64,000 nucleotides of DNA from NCBI GenBank assembly GCA_009733745.1, contig WNWL01000003.1, positions 248,001-312,000 on the forward strand, in the 5' to 3' direction. Shown in pieces: positions 7,450 through 16,574 of the stretch. Every line of letters starts with the position of its first letter. Position 1 is the first letter of the stretch. Made by a program: the position numbers and the translations under genes. The DNA is from Oceanobacillus sp. HTM 045 (lineage in GTDB: Bacteria > Pseudomonadota > Alphaproteobacteria > Rhodobacterales > Rhodobacteraceae). Under the pieces are notes generated by a model. It was not told the origin of the DNA. It made no database searches and saw nothing but the letters and a program-made list of their open reading frames with translations.

Positions 7450-9054
7450 ATGAAACTCACGCGCAGAAGTGCCGTCAAAGGCATCGGCGCCCTTGCCGCC
7501 GCGCCCGCGTTCGGGCGCATGGCGTTTGCCGAGACACCGCCGAACATGCTGGTGATCGCGGGCACGATCGACGACATCGTATCCCTCGACCCGCAGGAGA
7601 GCTTTGAGTTCTCGGGCAGCGACATCCTCAACAACATGTACGGCTCGCTGGTGAGCTTCGATCCGAAGGATCTCTCCGCCGGCTACATCCCGGATCTCGC
7701 CGAAAGCTGGGAGATCTCGAACGAGGGCAAGACCTTCACCTTCAAGATGCGCCCGGGCGTGAAGTTCACCTCCGGCAACCCGGTCACGGCGAAGGACGTG
7801 GAGTACTCGCTCCGCCGCGCCGTCGCGATGGAGAAGACGCCGTCCTTCATCCTGACCCAGTTCGGCTTCAACGCCGACAACATGGAAGAGACCCTCGTCG
7901 CCACCGACGACATGACCTTCCAGCTCACCACCGACAAGACCTACGCCACCTCCTTCGTGCTGAACTGCCTCACCGCGACGATCGCCTATGTCGTCGACAG
8001 CGAGACGGTGAAGGCCAACGAGGTCGACGGCGACTGGGGCAACGGCTGGCTCAAGACCAACTCGGCCGGTTCGGGCGCCTACTCGCTCGTGAACTGGAAG
8101 GCCAACGAGAGCTACACGCTCCAGGTCAACCCCGAGTTCTGGCGCGGCGCCCCGGCGATGCAGCGGGTCATCATCCAGCATATCGGCGAGAGCGCGACCC
8201 AGCGCCTGCTGCTGGAGAAGGGCGACGTGGACATCGCCCGGAACCTGACGCCGGAAGACATCGCCGCCGTCGAGGCGCAGGAAGGCATCGAGGTCGACAG
8301 CGACCTGCGCGGCCGGATCATGTACTTCTCGCTCAACCAGGCCAAGCCGATCCTGTCGGATCCGAAGGTCATCGAGGCGATGAAGTACCTCGTCGACTAC
8401 GAGGGCATGGCCAACTCGTTCCTCAAGGGCCAGTACACCGTCCACCAGGCGTTCCTGCCGCTCACCTACATGGGCGAGCTGAAGGAGAAGCCCTACTCGC
8501 TCGACATCGAGAAGGCCAAGGCCCTGCTCGCCGAGGCGGGCCACGGCGACGGGTTCGAGCTGGAGATCATCGTCCGCACCGCGCAGGAGCGGGTGCAGAT
8601 CGCCCAGTCGCTGCAGAACACCTTCGCGCAGGCCGGCATCACCGTGTCGATCACGCAGGGCACCGCGAAGCAGATCCTCGCCCGCTACCGGGCGCGCGAC
8701 TTCGACATCTATCTCGGCGCCTGGGGCCCGGACTACCCGGACCCGCACACCAACGCCGACACCTTCGCGCACAACCCGGACAACAGCCTCGAGGCCGGCC
8801 TGACCGGCAAACTGGCCTGGCGCAACTCCTGGGACATCCCGGAGATGACCAAGGCGACCGAGGCCGCGCTCGTGGAGCAGGATCGCGACACCCGCGCGCA
8901 GATGTACGTGGACATCCAGCGCGAATGGCAGAAGACCTCGCCCTTCGTGCCGATGTTCCAGAAGATCGAGCAGGTCGCCCGGCGCTCCAACGTGCAGGGC
9001 TTCGTCACCGGCTCGGCCATCACCGCCGCGTTCTACTGGCCGGTCACGAAGTAG
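7450..9054 (+). CDS. ABC transporter substrate-binding protein, dipeptide/oligopeptide (family 5)
   Basis: Periplasmic solute receptor of the SBP_bac_5 family for dipeptides or oligopeptides. The 534-residue product begins MKLTRRSAVKGIGALAAA, a twin-arginine-like signal (TRRSAVK) followed by a hydrophobic stretch and cleavage near FAETPP. The mature part has SLDPQESFEFSG near the N-terminus, then PDLAESWEISNEGKTFTFKMRPGVKFTSGNPVTAKDVEYSL, the family's most conserved region. Start at 7450 chosen because it places the Arg pair correctly and has a GAGGAG-type ribosome site; the earlier ATG at 7408 is not supported. It heads a six-gene operon with two permeases, two ATPases and a dipeptidase, which supports peptide rather than nickel or sugar as the ligand. 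Confidence 0.93.
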   Translation: MKLTRRSAVKGIGALAAAPAFGRMAFAETPPNMLVIAGTIDDIVSLDPQESFEFSGSDILNNMYGSLVSFDPKDLSAGYIPDLAESWEISNEGKTFTFKMRPGVKFTSGNPVTAKDVEYSLRRAVAMEKTPSFILTQFGFNADNMEETLVATDDMTFQLTTDKTYATSFVLNCLTATIAYVVDSETVKANEVDGDWGNGWLKTNSAGSGAYSLVNWKANESYTLQVNPEFWRGAPAMQRVIIQHIGESATQRLLLEKGDVDIARNLTPEDIAAVEAQEGIEVDSDLRGRIMYFSLNQAKPILSDPKVIEAMKYLVDYEGMANSFLKGQYTVHQAFLPLTYMGELKEKPYSLDIEKAKALLAEAGHGDGFELEIIVRTAQERVQIAQSLQNTFAQAGITVSITQGTAKQILARYRARDFDIYLGAWGPDYPDPHTNADTFAHNPDNSLEAGLTGKLAWRNSWDIPEMTKATEAALVEQDRDTRAQMYVDIQREWQKTSPFVPMFQKIEQVARRSNVQGFVTGSAITAAFYWPVTK

Positions 9055-10119
9055 GTGACCGACACGACCGCAGCAGCAGGGCGGCGCCGCACGGCGCCGC
9101 TCGTCCGGCGGGGTGCGGCGCTGCTCAGCACGCTGGGCGTCATCGCCGTCACCATGTTCGGCCTGATCTTCGTCACCTTCATCATCGGCCGGGTGATGCC
9201 GGTCGACCCGGTGCTCGCCGTGGTCGGCGAACGCGCCTCGAAGGAGATCTACGACCGGGTCTATTTCGAGATGGGGCTCGACAAGTCCCTGGTCGAGCAG
9301 TTCTGGATCTACCTCACCGACGTCCTCACCGGCAATTTCGGCACCTCCACCCTCACCGCCCGCCCGGTGGTGGAGGACATCGCCCGCGTCTTCCCCGCGA
9401 CGCTGGAACTGGCCACCATCGGCGTGATCATCGGCATCGTCTTCGGCGTGCCGATGGGCGTGACCGCGGCGGTCTACCAGGGCCGCTGGCCCGACCACGT
9501 CGTGCGCCTGTTCGGCCTCTTCGGCTACTCCATGCCGATCTTCTGGCTGGCGCTGATGGGACTGATCATCTTCTACGGAAATCTCGACTGGGTCGGCGCG
9601 CCGACCGGGCGTGTGGACGTGTTCTACCAGGACATCGTGCCCCCCGTGACCGGCATGATCCTGATCGACAGCGCCATCGCCGGCGACTGGACGATCTTCT
9701 GGAACGCGGTCAGCCACGTCGTCCTGCCCGCCGCGATCCTGGGCTACTACTCGCTCGCCTACATCTCGCGCATGACCCGCAGCTTCATGATCGAGGAGCT
9801 GTCGAAGGAATACGTCACCACCGCGCGGGTGAAGGGCCTGTCGGAGCGCGCCGTGATCTGGCGCCACGCGGTCGGCAACGTCTCCGTGCCGCTGATCACC
9901 GTGATCGCGCTCTCCTACGCAAACCTGCTGGAAGGCTCCGTGCTGACCGAGACCATCTTCTCATGGCCGGGGCTCGGCCAGTACATCACCAACGCGCTGC
10001 TGAACGCCGACATGGCCGCCGTGCTCGGCGGCACGGTGGTGGTGGGGCTCACCTTCGTCGGGCTCAACATGCTCTCCGACGTGCTCTACCGGGTGCTCGA
10101 CCCGCGCGCGCGGAGCTGA
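9055..10119 (+). CDS. Peptide ABC transporter permease (DppB-like)
   Basis: First inner-membrane subunit of the peptide importer, 354 residues. The GTG start directly follows the stop of the binding protein, with no spacer. After a basic N-terminus comes the first helix (TLGVIAVTMFGLIFVTFIIG), then a periplasmic loop with the family's GLDKSLVEQFWIYLTDVLTGNFGTS. The cytoplasmic EAA loop is seen at YVTTARVKGLSERAVIWRHAVGN, the ATPase docking site. The C-terminus ends VLYRVLDPRARS, typical of DppB/OppB. It should pair with the next gene to form the heterodimeric pore. Confidence 0.93.
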   Translation: MTDTTAAAGRRRTAPLVRRGAALLSTLGVIAVTMFGLIFVTFIIGRVMPVDPVLAVVGERASKEIYDRVYFEMGLDKSLVEQFWIYLTDVLTGNFGTSTLTARPVVEDIARVFPATLELATIGVIIGIVFGVPMGVTAAVYQGRWPDHVVRLFGLFGYSMPIFWLALMGLIIFYGNLDWVGAPTGRVDVFYQDIVPPVTGMILIDSAIAGDWTIFWNAVSHVVLPAAILGYYSLAYISRMTRSFMIEELSKEYVTTARVKGLSERAVIWRHAVGNVSVPLITVIALSYANLLEGSVLTETIFSWPGLGQYITNALLNADMAAVLGGTVVVGLTFVGLNMLSDVLYRVLDPRARS

Positions 10120-10123
10120 ACCG

Positions 10124-11059
10124 ATGGCCTCCGACACCCTGCAGAGCACCTCGCATACCGGCTGGCGCGCCTGGCTGCTGACCGACACCCCCGCCTCGCG
10201 GATGCAGGCGCGGCTCGGCCAGCTCTATCTCGGCTGGCGCACCTTCCGGTCCAACCCGCTGGCGCTGATCGGCTTCCTGATCATCGTCGCGCTGGTCCTG
10301 ATGGCGATCTTCGCGCCGCTGCTGGCGGTGCACGACCCCTACGCCCAGAACCTCGACCTCCGCCTCCGCGCCCCGGGGGAGGACGGCTACTGGCTCGGCT
10401 CCGACGACCTCGGGCGGGACATCTGGTCCCGGATCGTCCACGGCGCGCCGATCACGCTTCAGATCGTCGCCATCGTCGCCGTCACCGCGCCGACCATCGG
10501 CCTGCTGGTCGGCACCGCCGCGGGCTATCTCGGCGGCTGGATCGACGTGGTGCTGATGCGGATCACCGACATCTTCCTCGCCTTCCCCCGGCTGGTGCTG
10601 GCGCTCGCCTTCGTCGCCGTGCTCGGCGCGGGGATCGAGAACGCGATCCTCGCCATCACGCTCACCGCCTGGCCGCCCTATGCCCGCATCGCCCGGGCCG
10701 AGACGCTGACCATCCGCCGCGCCGACTTCATCGCCGCGATCCGGCTGCAGGGCGCCGGGCCGATCCGGATCATCACCGGCCATATCTGGCCGCTCTGCCT
10801 GTCCTCCATCATCATCCGCGTCACGCTCGACATGGCCGGCGTCATCCTCACCGCGGCGGGGCTCGGCTTCCTCGGTCTCGGCGCGCAGCCGCCGCTGCCC
10901 GAATGGGGCGCGATGATCTCCGCCGGGCGCGACTTCTTCCTCGACAGCTGGTGGGTCGCGACCATCCCGGGGCTGGCGATCTTCATCGTCTCGCTCGGCT
11001 TCAACCTGCTCGGCGACGGGCTGCGCGACGTGCTCGACCCGAAACGGAAATCGGCATGA
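10124..11059 (+). CDS. Peptide ABC transporter permease (DppC-like)
   Basis: Second membrane subunit, 311 residues, starting 4 bp after the DppB-like gene. It has the DppC/OppC N-terminal extension ending in a first helix ([22 protein letters not shown]), followed by [35 protein letters not shown], the strongest signature of this subfamily. The EAA loop appears as [26 protein letters not shown]. The C-terminus [16 protein letters not shown] is typical. Its stop overlaps the ATG of the first ATPase by ATGA, which argues for translational coupling of pore and motor subunits. Confidence 0.93.
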   Translation: MASDTLQSTSHTGWRAWLLTDTPASRMQARLGQLYLGWRTFRSNPLALIGFLIIVALVLMAIFAPLLAVHDPYAQNLDLRLRAPGEDGYWLGSDDLGRDIWSRIVHGAPITLQIVAIVAVTAPTIGLLVGTAAGYLGGWIDVVLMRITDIFLAFPRLVLALAFVAVLGAGIENAILAITLTAWPPYARIARAETLTIRRADFIAAIRLQGAGPIRIITGHIWPLCLSSIIIRVTLDMAGVILTAAGLGFLGLGAQPPLPEWGAMISAGRDFFLDSWWVATIPGLAIFIVSLGFNLLGDGLRDVLDPKRKSA

Positions 11060-11919
11060 CCGAGGAACTGCTCCGCGTGGAGGACCTCTGGGTCCGCTTT
11101 CCCACCCCCTCCGGCAAGGTGGTGGAGGCGGTCCGCGGCGTCTCCTTCTCACTGGGGCGCGAACGGCTCGGCATCGTCGGCGAGAGCGGCTCCGGCAAGT
11201 CGATGACCGGGCGCTCGATCCTGCGCCTCGTCCGCCCGCCCGGCCAGGTGCAGGCGAAGCGGATCATGTTCCACGACCAGGACCTGCTCACGCTCTCCGA
11301 ACGCAAGATGCGCCAGGTCCGCGGCAACCGCATCTCGATGGTGATGCAGGACCCCAAGTTCTCGCTCAACCCGGTGATGACCGTCGGGCGCCAGATCGCC
11401 GAGGCCTACCGCCTGCACACCGGCGCGTCGCGCCGCGAGGCCAAGCGGGCGACGCTGGAGATGCTGGAGGCGGTGCAGATCCGCGACCCCGAGCGGGTGC
11501 GCGACCTCTACCCGCACGAGGTCTCCGGCGGCATGGGCCAGCGCATCATGATCGCCATGATGCTCGCCCCCGACCCCGAGATCCTGATCGCCGACGAACC
11601 GACCTCCGCCCTCGACGTGACGGTGCAGACCAGCGTGCTGCGCATCATCGACCGGCTGGTGAAGGAACGCGGCATGGGGCTGATCTTCATCAGCCACGAC
11701 CTCAACCTCGTCGCCACCTTCTGCGACCGCATCCTGATCATGTACGCGGGCCGGGTGGTCGAGACCTGCGAGGCCTCGCGCCTGCACGAGGCGAAGCACC
11801 CCTACACCCGCGGCCTCCTCAACGCGCTGCCCCGGCTCGACGAGCCCAAGGCCGCGCTGGAGGCCATGACCCGCGACCCGGCCTGGACGGAGGCGCCGAG
11901 CGTCGATGGCTACCTCTGA
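11056..11919 (+). CDS. Peptide ABC transporter ATP-binding protein (DppD-like)
   Basis: Cytoplasmic ATPase subunit, 287 residues from the ATG at 11056, which overlaps the permease stop. Motifs in order: Walker [10 protein letters not shown] loop in [11 protein letters not shown], signature SGGMGQR (a common variant of LSGGQ in DppD), Walker [13 protein letters not shown] and the switch His in FISHDLN. After the nucleotide-binding domain there is a C-terminal oligo/dipeptide (HPY-type) extension containing [17 protein letters not shown]. The longer frame, from 10903, is a re-reading of the permease gene. It pairs with the following ATPase. Confidence 0.93.
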   Translation: MTEELLRVEDLWVRFPTPSGKVVEAVRGVSFSLGRERLGIVGESGSGKSMTGRSILRLVRPPGQVQAKRIMFHDQDLLTLSERKMRQVRGNRISMVMQDPKFSLNPVMTVGRQIAEAYRLHTGASRREAKRATLEMLEAVQIRDPERVRDLYPHEVSGGMGQRIMIAMMLAPDPEILIADEPTSALDVTVQTSVLRIIDRLVKERGMGLIFISHDLNLVATFCDRILIMYAGRVVETCEASRLHEAKHPYTRGLLNALPRLDEPKAALEAMTRDPAWTEAPSVDGYL

Positions 11920-12667
11920 AGCACTGCTGGTCGAGGGCCTGACCGTCGCCTTCGACGGTTCCGTCGCGGTCGATGCCGCCACCTTCGCCGTGGAGGAGGG
12001 CGCGAGCTTCGGCCTCGTCGGCGAGTCCGGGTCGGGCAAGTCCACCATCCTGCGCGCCATCGCCGGGCTGGTGCCCGACTGGTCCGGCCGGATCGAGGTG
12101 ATGGGCCACCCGCTCGGCCGCCGCCGCGGCGCCGAATTCTTCCGCACCGTGCAGATGGTGTTCCAGGACCCCTACGGCTCGCTCCACCCGCGCCACACGG
12201 TCGACCGCACGCTCTCGGAGCCGCTGCTGCTGCACCGCTTCGACCGGGTCGAGCAGCGCATCGAGGAGGCGCTGGAGCAGGTCGGCCTCGGCCCCTCCTT
12301 CCGGTTCCGCTACCCGCACCAGCTCTCCGGCGGGCAGCGCCAGCGCGTCGCCATCGCCCGCGCGCTGATGCTGGAGCCGCGCATCCTGCTGCTCGACGAG
12401 CCGACCTCGGCGCTCGACGTCTCGGTGCAGGCGGAGGTGCTGAACCTGCTCGACCGGCTCCGGGTCGACCGCGGCCTGACCTACCTTCTCGTCAGCCACA
12501 ACCTTGCCGTCGTCGCGCATATGTGCGAGCGAATAGCCGTCATGCAGGGGGGGCGCATCGTCGAGACGCTTCGGGCCGACGCCATGCGCAACCTCACACC
12601 CACCAACCCCTATACCCGCGACCTGCTGGTCGCGAGCCAGGGCTATTCCGCGGGCGAGGAAGAATGA
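11906..12667 (+). CDS. Peptide ABC transporter ATP-binding protein (DppF-like)
   Basis: Second ATPase subunit, 253 residues. It contains Walker [10 protein letters not shown], the Q loop VFQDPYGSLHPRHTV characteristic of DppF/OppF, the canonical signature LSGGQRQRVAIARAL, Walker [13 protein letters not shown] and the switch His in LVSHNLAVV. The C-terminal oligopeptide extension is shorter than in the first ATPase (NPYTRDLLVAS). The start overlaps the preceding gene by 14 bases, and its stop overlaps the dipeptidase ATG. The two ATPases are expected to form a heterodimer with two different nucleotide sites. Confidence 0.93.
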   Translation: MATSEALLVEGLTVAFDGSVAVDAATFAVEEGASFGLVGESGSGKSTILRAIAGLVPDWSGRIEVMGHPLGRRRGAEFFRTVQMVFQDPYGSLHPRHTVDRTLSEPLLLHRFDRVEQRIEEALEQVGLGPSFRFRYPHQLSGGQRQRVAIARALMLEPRILLLDEPTSALDVSVQAEVLNLLDRLRVDRGLTYLLVSHNLAVVAHMCERIAVMQGGRIVETLRADAMRNLTPTNPYTRDLLVASQGYSAGEEE

Positions 12668-13758
12668 GCGAGACCACTCCGGGCGAGCTTGATCGGGCCG
12701 ACTCCGATCGGGCAGATACCATCCCGGTCTTCGACGGCCACAACGACACGCTCCTCAAGCTGGAGATCGCCGCCGCCCGCGGCACGCCGCGCGACTTCGC
12801 CGCCGAGGGGCGCGACCTGCATATCGACCTGCCGCGCGCGCGCCGGAACGGCTTCGCCGGCGGCTTCTTCGCCATGTACACGCCCTCGCGGGTGGACCGG
12901 CTGGGCGAGGACTACGACCGCACCGACAGCATGAACTTCGCCCCCGTGGCGCAGGACAGGGCGCTGGCCTTCACCATGGCGCTGTTCGCGCGGATGCGCC
13001 GGATCGCCAAGGCATTGCCCGACGAGGTCTCGATCTGCCGCGGCGCGCCCGACATCCGCAAGGCGATGGAGGCCGGCAAGCTCGCCATCCTGCCCCATAT
13101 CGAGGGCGCGGAATGCATCGACACCGACTTCAACGCGCTGGAGGTGCTGCACGCCGCCGGCCTGCGCTCGCTCGGGCTGGTCTGGTCGCGCCCCAACGCC
13201 TTCGGCGACGGCGTGCCGATGAAGCTCCTGCGCGAGCCCGACCCCGGCAACGGCCTGACCGACGCCGGCAAGGCACTGGTCCGCGCCTGCGAGGAACTCG
13301 GCATCATGGTCGACCTCTCGCACCTGACCGAGGCCGGGTTCTGGGACGTGGCCGGGCAGAGCACCCGCCCGCTGGTCGCGACCCATTCCAACGCCCACGC
13401 GGTCTCGCCCAATACCCGCAACCTGACCGACAACCAGCTCTCCGCCATCGCCGAGTCGGGCGGGGTGGTCGGGCTGAACTTCTGCTGCGCCTTCCTGCGC
13501 GAGGACTGCCGCGACGACAGCGACACGCCGATCACCACCATGCTGCGCCATATCGACCACCTCCTGTCGATCCTCGGCGAGGAGGGCGTGGCGCTCGGCT
13601 CCGACTACGACGGCTGCCTCACCCCGGCCGAGATCGGCGGCGTCGAGGGCCTCCCCCGCCTCACCGCCGCCATGCGCCAGGCCGGCTACGGCGAGGAGCT
13701 GATCGCGAAGATCTGCCACCGCAATTGGGTCGACCTGCTGGCAAGGGTGGGCGTGTAG
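12664..13758 (+). CDS. Membrane dipeptidase (peptidase family M19)
   Basis: Zinc dipeptidase of the M19 (renal dipeptidase) family, 364 residues. Metal-site motifs are visible: FDGHNDT near the N-terminus (HxD), the bridging Glu in LPHIEGAECID, and His residues in DLSHLTEAGFWD and VATHSNAHAV, followed by GSDYDG near the C-terminus. No signal peptide is seen, so it probably works in the cytoplasm. Its ATG overlaps the stop of the last transporter gene (ATGA). That position suggests a simple division of labour: the ABC system imports dipeptides and this enzyme cleaves them. M19 enzymes often accept D-amino-acid-containing or otherwise unusual dipeptides, so cell-wall peptides are a possible substrate (inference). 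Confidence 0.92.
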   Translation: MSETTPGELDRADSDRADTIPVFDGHNDTLLKLEIAAARGTPRDFAAEGRDLHIDLPRARRNGFAGGFFAMYTPSRVDRLGEDYDRTDSMNFAPVAQDRALAFTMALFARMRRIAKALPDEVSICRGAPDIRKAMEAGKLAILPHIEGAECIDTDFNALEVLHAAGLRSLGLVWSRPNAFGDGVPMKLLREPDPGNGLTDAGKALVRACEELGIMVDLSHLTEAGFWDVAGQSTRPLVATHSNAHAVSPNTRNLTDNQLSAIAESGGVVGLNFCCAFLREDCRDDSDTPITTMLRHIDHLLSILGEEGVALGSDYDGCLTPAEIGGVEGLPRLTAAMRQAGYGEELIAKICHRNWVDLLARVGV

Positions 13759-13828
13759 CGGCGGGCGCCGTTTGCGGGGCGCTGCGACTGATGCGGTCTG
13801 CCGGGCGATGCCGAACGTCGGGTGCGGA

Positions 13829-13960
13829 GGGCCGCGCCCGACCTTGGGTGGGCGCATCGCCCCGGTGGGTCTGCAGGCAATGGCACAAAAAAGCATCGAC
13901 GCCCCAATGACTTGAACCATCCAACGTGCGCCCTCCCGGGTGGAGGGTCGGGCGCGGCCC
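13829..13960. repeat. Intergenic inverted-repeat element, family 2, copy A
   Basis: A 132-bp element bounded by GGGCCGCGCCCGACCT (13829-13844) and GGGTCGGGCGCGGCCC (13945-13960), 15 of 16 bases pairing. Similarity to copy B at 19722-19853 also extends outside the inverted repeats: GGTGCGGA on the left, and on the right CCCGGCTAGAGGCCGGG, itself a small hairpin. The rest of the 352-bp gap between the dipeptidase and the next gene holds no gene; near 14090 it carries the ribosome site AAGGGGGGAAC of the SMP-30-like gene. Confidence 0.8.
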
Positions 13961-14110
13961 GGCTAGAGGCCGGGCTGGAAGACTGGTTCAGGGCGCGCCC
14001 GGAACGGCACCTCCGGGCAATATCCGGGCCCCATGGACCCGACTCGCCCCCGGTGGCACCCTTCCCCAACGGCAGGCCATCGAGAGCAAGCCACAAGGGG
14101 GGAACAACTC

Positions 14111-15007
14111 ATGCGCATCGCCATCGCCATTCTCGCCGCGACCGCCATCGGCGGCACCGCCTGGGCCGGGCTGCGGATCGCAACCGACACCGCCGCGAAC
14201 GTCACCGTCATCGACGCGGAAGCCTTCTTCCCCGAGGGCCCGGTCTGGCATGACGGCGCGCTCTGGTATGTCGAATATGCCGGCAACACCCTGATGCGCT
14301 GGGACGGGGCGGAACTCACCGAGGCATGGTCGCGCGACGGCTGCGGCCCCTCCGCCGCCCTGCCCTTCGGCGAGGGCTTCCTCATCACCTGCTACGATTC
14401 GGGCGAGATCGCCCACGCCTCGCCCACCGGCGAGACCCTCGCCGTGGTGGCGGCGGACGGCGCCGGCGCCCCGTTCGTCGGCCCGAACGACTTCACCGCG
14501 GACGGCGCGGGCGGCGCGTGGATGACCGCCTCCGGCCCCTGGGCCAGCGAGCCGATCGCGGGCAAGGTCTACCACATAGCGCCCGACCTCACCGTCACCC
14601 TCGCGGCCGACGACCTGCACTACGCCAACGGCATCGCGCAGGCCGGCAGCACCCTCTTCGTCGCCGAATCGGAAGCCGCCCGCATCGTCGCCTTCGACAT
14701 CGGCGACGGCATGGCGCTCTCCAACCGCCGCCTCTTCGTCCGCATCGGCCAGATCGACGAGGCCTCCGGCCCCTGGGCCTACCCGGACGGGCTGAAGATC
14801 GGCCCCGACGGCAACATCTGGGCCGGCTCCTACGCCGCCGGGCGGCTGGTCGCCATCACCCCCGAGGGCACCCTCGCCGGCGCCATCGACGTGCCCGGCG
14901 CCACCGCCCCGAACCTCGCCTTCGGACCGAACGGCGAGATCTATGTCATGACCGTCGACCAGACCGACGCCGCCCCCTACGCGGGCCGGGTGCTGCGGCT
15001 CGACTGA
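14111..15007 (+). CDS. Secreted SMP-30/gluconolactonase-like beta-propeller protein
   Basis: A 298-residue periplasmic or secreted protein of the SMP-30/gluconolactonase/LRE family. A Sec signal peptide (MRIAIAILAATAIGGTAWA) precedes repeated six-bladed propeller signatures: AFFPEGPVWHDGALWYVEYAGN with the family's metal-ligand Glu, FVGPNDFTADGAGGAWMTAS with the Asn-Asp pair, YANGIAQAGSTLFVAES and YPDGLKIGPDGNIWAGSY. Homologues hydrolyse sugar lactones or organophosphates with a divalent metal. Start at 14111 chosen for the signal peptide and the GGGGGGAAC ribosome site 7 bases upstream. It lies 77 bp before a Rieske oxygenase on the same strand; shared function is possible but unproven. Confidence 0.85.
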   Translation: MRIAIAILAATAIGGTAWAGLRIATDTAANVTVIDAEAFFPEGPVWHDGALWYVEYAGNTLMRWDGAELTEAWSRDGCGPSAALPFGEGFLITCYDSGEIAHASPTGETLAVVAADGAGAPFVGPNDFTADGAGGAWMTASGPWASEPIAGKVYHIAPDLTVTLAADDLHYANGIAQAGSTLFVAESEAARIVAFDIGDGMALSNRRLFVRIGQIDEASGPWAYPDGLKIGPDGNIWAGSYAAGRLVAITPEGTLAGAIDVPGATAPNLAFGPNGEIYVMTVDQTDAAPYAGRVLRLD

Positions 15008-15084
15008 GCCCGCGCCGTTCCCGATGGACGCCGCCCCCGCGCCGCCGTAGCGTCAGGTGGACGAACCGGTACGAGGGCAGGGAC

Positions 15085-16302
15085 ATGTCTGACGGAAAGG
15101 TGCTGGAGACCCGCTTCAACGGCCTGCGCGAGGCCCAGCCGGCGCTGCCGGTCGAATGGTATCTCGACCCCGGCCACCACGACCGCGAGATGCGCGAGAT
15201 CTGGCAGCGGCACTGGGTCTATCTCTGCCGCGCCGACAGCCTGCCCGCCCCCGGCAGCTTCCGCAGCTTCACCGTGGCCGGGCGCGACATCTTCGCCGTC
15301 CGCACCGAGGACGGCGCAATCGCCGCGTATTTCAACGCCTGCCGCCACCGCGGCTCGACGCTCTGCACCGAGGCACAGGGCAACTTCGCCCGCCGCCTGA
15401 TCGTCTGCCCCTACCACCAGTGGGCCTACGGCCTCGACGGGCGGCTCCGCGCCACCGGCCCGATGCGCAAGCTGGAGGGGTTCGACCGCGCCGATCACGG
15501 CCTCGTCCCCGTCGCCACCGCCGAATGGGGCGGGTTCGTCTTCGCCAACCTCGCGGGCCGGGATGCGCCGCCCTTCATGGAGACCCACGGCGCCGAGCTC
15601 GACTACATCGCCCGCTGGCCGCTGGCGGAGCTTGTCACCGGGCACAGCTACCGCAAGACGCTCGACTGCAACTGGAAGATCTTCTGGGAGAACTACAACG
15701 AGTGCCTCCACTGCCCGAACATCCACCCGGAGCTCTGCGACCTCGTGCCGATCTACGGCCGCGCCATCATGGCGCGGCGCGACGACCCCGACTGGGAAGC
15801 AAGTGCCGATGACGCCACCCCCCGCGTCGCCGGGACGCTCCGCGAGGGCGCCGAGACCTGGTCGATGGACGGCGCCGCGCAAGGCATCCTCCCCGGCCTG
15901 ACCGAGGAGGACCGCGCCGCCGGGCAGCGCTACGCCACCATCCTGCCCTCGGTCTTCATCGCCGCGCATGTGGACTATGTCCGCGCCGTGCGCATCGCGC
16001 CGCTGACGGCGGAGACGATGGAGCTTTCCGCCGAATGGCTGTTCCACCCAGCGACGCTTGCGCAGCCCGGCTTCGACCTCGCCCGCATCACCGATTTCGG
16101 TACCCTCGTCATGGAGCAGGACGGCGCCGCCTGCGAACTCAACCAGCGCGGCCTCCGCTCCGCCACCTTCGGCCACGGCGTGCTGATGCAGGAGGAGTAC
16201 GAGGTGTTCCTGTTCCAGGAATGGATCCGCGAAGCGCTCGGCCAGGCCCGCCTCGGCGAGAAGGCCGCCCCCCGCGCCAGCAGAAGGGCCGCGCGGGAGT
16301 AG
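15085..16302 (+). CDS. Rieske non-heme iron oxygenase, large subunit
   Basis: A 405-residue oxygenase alpha subunit of the ring-hydroxylating/choline-monooxygenase-like group. The Rieske 2Fe-2S ligands are clear: CRHRG about residue 87 and CPYHQW about residue 110, giving C-x-H and C-x2-H. The catalytic domain has NYNECLHCPNIHP with two His ligands for the mononuclear iron, and a likely carboxylate ligand near EQDGAACELNQRG. No small (beta) subunit, ferredoxin or reductase gene lies nearby, so electrons must come from elsewhere. Family members demethylate quaternary amines or hydroxylate aromatic acids; the substrate is not determinable here. The start ATG at 15085 follows GAGGGCAGGGAC. The larger open frame upstream is a shadow of the SMP-30-like gene. 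Confidence 0.88.
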   Translation: MSDGKVLETRFNGLREAQPALPVEWYLDPGHHDREMREIWQRHWVYLCRADSLPAPGSFRSFTVAGRDIFAVRTEDGAIAAYFNACRHRGSTLCTEAQGNFARRLIVCPYHQWAYGLDGRLRATGPMRKLEGFDRADHGLVPVATAEWGGFVFANLAGRDAPPFMETHGAELDYIARWPLAELVTGHSYRKTLDCNWKIFWENYNECLHCPNIHPELCDLVPIYGRAIMARRDDPDWEASADDATPRVAGTLREGAETWSMDGAAQGILPGLTEEDRAAGQRYATILPSVFIAAHVDYVRAVRIAPLTAETMELSAEWLFHPATLAQPGFDLARITDFGTLVMEQDGAACELNQRGLRSATFGHGVLMQEEYEVFLFQEWIREALGQARLGEKAAPRASRRAARE

Positions 16303-16427
16303 GCAGCACGCAGCGTTTCCTGCCGAGAGAGGCGCCGCGGCTGCGGCGATGAGCGGCGACGCGCCAGCCCCCCGCACGGCAACAACCATCCCCGCACAGC
16401 ATCGGCCACGGCCCGGGCGGCCAGCCC

Positions 16428-16561
16428 GGGCCACGCCCGGCCCTCCCCGGGGACGGGCGTCTTGCAACGCTGCAATCAGCTCAAACCGAGGGAGGGGCCG
16501 CCGCCATAAACCAAGCAGACCCAAGAGAAGCACCACGCCCGCCCAGGGCCGGTCGTGTCCC
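16428..16561 (-). repeat. Intergenic inverted-repeat element, family 1
   Basis: A 134-bp copy, in the opposite orientation to the array at 61.4-62.0 kb. Ends are GGGCCACGCCCGGCCCT (16428-16444) and AGGGCCGGTCGTGTCCC (16545-16561). The interior has the shared CCCCGGGGACGGGCGT and the ATAAACCAAGCAGACCC segment. It lies between the convergent Rieske oxygenase and serine hydrolase genes. Confidence 0.82.
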
Positions 16562-16574
16562 TCCGCGCGGCGCC

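Noticed and set aside
7318-9867. An 849-residue open frame on the minus strand opposite the peptide ABC genes
   Set aside because: It is the His/Asp/Arg-rich mirror of strong GC-biased codons of the real transporter genes; it has no start signal or family motifs.
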